From positions 1-5,422 of the forward strand of contig JASIGD010000191.1 in assembly GCA_030045295.1 (NCBI GenBank): a stretch of DNA of 5,422 nucleotides, read 5' to 3'. Shown one piece after another: positions 4,993 to 5,422 of this stretch. Position 1 is the first letter of the stretch. Each line of letters starts with the position of its first letter. The translations under genes and the position numbers were made by a program. This DNA is from Streptosporangiaceae bacterium (lineage in GTDB: Bacteria > Actinomycetota > Actinomycetes > Streptosporangiales > Streptosporangiaceae). The notes beneath the pieces were generated by a model that did not search any database, had not been told where the DNA came from, and saw only the letters and a program-made list of their open reading frames with translations.

Positions 4993-5009
4993 TTGCGCGA
5001 ACTTTGCAT
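4993..5009. promoter_or_regulatory. Nur-box-like site upstream of the NiCoT gene
   Basis: TTGCGC-GAACT-TTGCAT contains TGC-N9-GCA with the N5 centre of the recalled Nur consensus tGCaa-N5-ttGCaa; the left half departs from it at two bases. It lies about 140 bp before the permease start. Seen alone it would be weak; it gains interest from the Nur-like gene next door. Confidence 0.3.
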
Positions 5010-5056
5010 CTGCGTCTTCAATACGGCAAGCCTGTATAGAGCGGCGGCGGCTATGA

Positions 5057-5079
5057 TTGCAAGATATAGGTACTTGCAA
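5057..5079. promoter_or_regulatory. 23-bp dyad upstream of the NiCoT gene, candidate Fur/Nur-family operator
   Basis: TTGCAAG (5057-5063) and CTTGCAA (5073-5079) are exact reverse complements around 9 bases, the same 7-9-7 outline as the dyad at the Fur-family promoter. Both halves contain TTGCAA, the preferred half-site of Nur as I recall it, but they are separated by 11 rather than 5 bases. The surrounding A/T-rich stretch (about 5017-5090), with TATAGA at 5035-5040, is the likely promoter region of the permease; I cannot fix a convincing -35/-10 pair. Confidence 0.5.
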
Positions 5080-5149
5080 CTCATATGCAGCTGGGTTAGC
5101 GTGCGGTCAGGCGCAGGACCTGCTGCGCGGGCGACCGAGGGGTGAGGCC

Positions 5150-5422
5150 ATGGCCGGCCAGAGCACGGCGCCGCAGGGCCAGATGAGCCTGCACGCGATC
5201 TTCCGGGAGTCGTTCCGGACCATGAACCGCACCGAGCGGCGGCGGGTGATCGGCATGTACGGCTCGATCCTGCTGCTGCACGCGGTGGGGTTCTTCGTGT
5301 TCATCGCCTTCGTGCTGCCCGCGCACTACAAGCTGTTCGGCGTCGGGCTGAGCATCACCGCCTACACGCTGGGGCTGCGGCACGCGTTCGACGCGGACCA
5401 TATCTCGGCGATCGACAACACC
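5150..5422 (+). CDS. NiCoT-family nickel/cobalt permease, N-terminal part (runs off right edge)
   Basis: A secondary transporter importing Ni2+ and/or Co2+ across the cytoplasmic membrane. The 91 visible residues contain a hydrophilic start, a first membrane helix (about 37-57, SILLLHAVGFFVFIAFVL), and a second helix (about 65-88) that contains LGLRHAFDADHISAIDNT. RHAFDADHI (77-85) is the HX4DH signature of this family, with His78, Asp83 and His84 needed for metal recognition. The first-helix His44 followed by VGFF is also a family feature. ATG 5150 has GAGGGG (5137-5142) 7 nt upstream. The full protein should have about 330-380 residues, so roughly three quarters lie outside the window. Dyads at 4993-5009 and 5057-5079 suggest control by the adjacent Fur-family protein. 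Whether Co or Ni is preferred cannot be read from this fragment; the B12 context favours Co. Confidence 0.93.
   Translation, partial: MAGQSTAPQGQMSLHAIFRESFRTMNRTERRRVIGMYGSILLLHAVGFFVFIAFVLPAHYKLFGVGLSITAYTLGLRHAFDADHISAIDNT

Noticed and set aside
1..5422. CRISPR array, tRNA, rRNA, insertion sequence or attachment site
   Set aside because: I saw no regularly spaced repeats, no cloverleaf or rRNA signature, and no transposase-like frame or terminal inverted repeats.

Overview
The window is high-GC DNA with strong G/C at third codon positions, GTG starts and what look like leaderless promoters. This fits an actinomycete (Actinomycetota); I cannot name the genus. The whole segment reads as a cobalt/nickel/vitamin B12 acquisition and regulation locus.

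Layout. Positions 1-175 (minus strand, running off the left edge) hold a short reading frame. It starts exactly like cobyric acid synthase CobQ but passes after 27 residues into what looks like the CobQ C-terminus, so it is probably an internally deleted cobQ remnant. A divergent spacer (176-273) carries a perfect 11-bp inverted repeat, followed by a small ArsR/SmtB-family regulator (274-615). Next come a promoter (682-711), a clear cobalamin riboswitch (about 718-845) and its expression platform (846-930). A possible 60-codon leader ORF (937-1119) lies between the platform and a three-gene ABC importer operon: FecCD/BtuC-type permease (1130-2314), BtuD-type ATPase (2311-3147) and substrate-binding lipoprotein (3162-4232). 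After a 200-base spacer comes a Fur-family, Nur-like regulator (4434-4892) with a 23-bp near-perfect dyad over its promoter. A 257-base spacer with more Nur-box-like dyads precedes a NiCoT nickel/cobalt permease (5150 to the right edge, partial).

How the parts fit. The riboswitch should shut down the ABC importer when intracellular cobalamin is high, which makes cobalamin or a related corrinoid the likeliest substrate. The Fur-family protein probably senses Ni or Co, represses itself, and controls the NiCoT transporter that supplies cobalt (or nickel). The ArsR-family protein may be a third sensor in the same circuit, but it lacks the usual C-terminal metal-site residues. The cobQ remnant suggests that at least one de novo cobalamin synthesis gene decayed here, which would make uptake more important unless another cobQ copy exists elsewhere in the genome.

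Most notable points: (i) the cobQ deletion, with a perfect hairpin at the joint; (ii) competing pairings in the riboswitch expression platform that involve both a terminator-like hairpin and the ribosome binding site; (iii) the riboswitch-controlled leader ORF whose stop codon overlaps the permease ribosome binding site; (iv) matching operator-over-promoter layouts with leaderless GTG starts at two regulators; and (v) candidate Nur-type boxes linking the Fur-family gene to the NiCoT gene.
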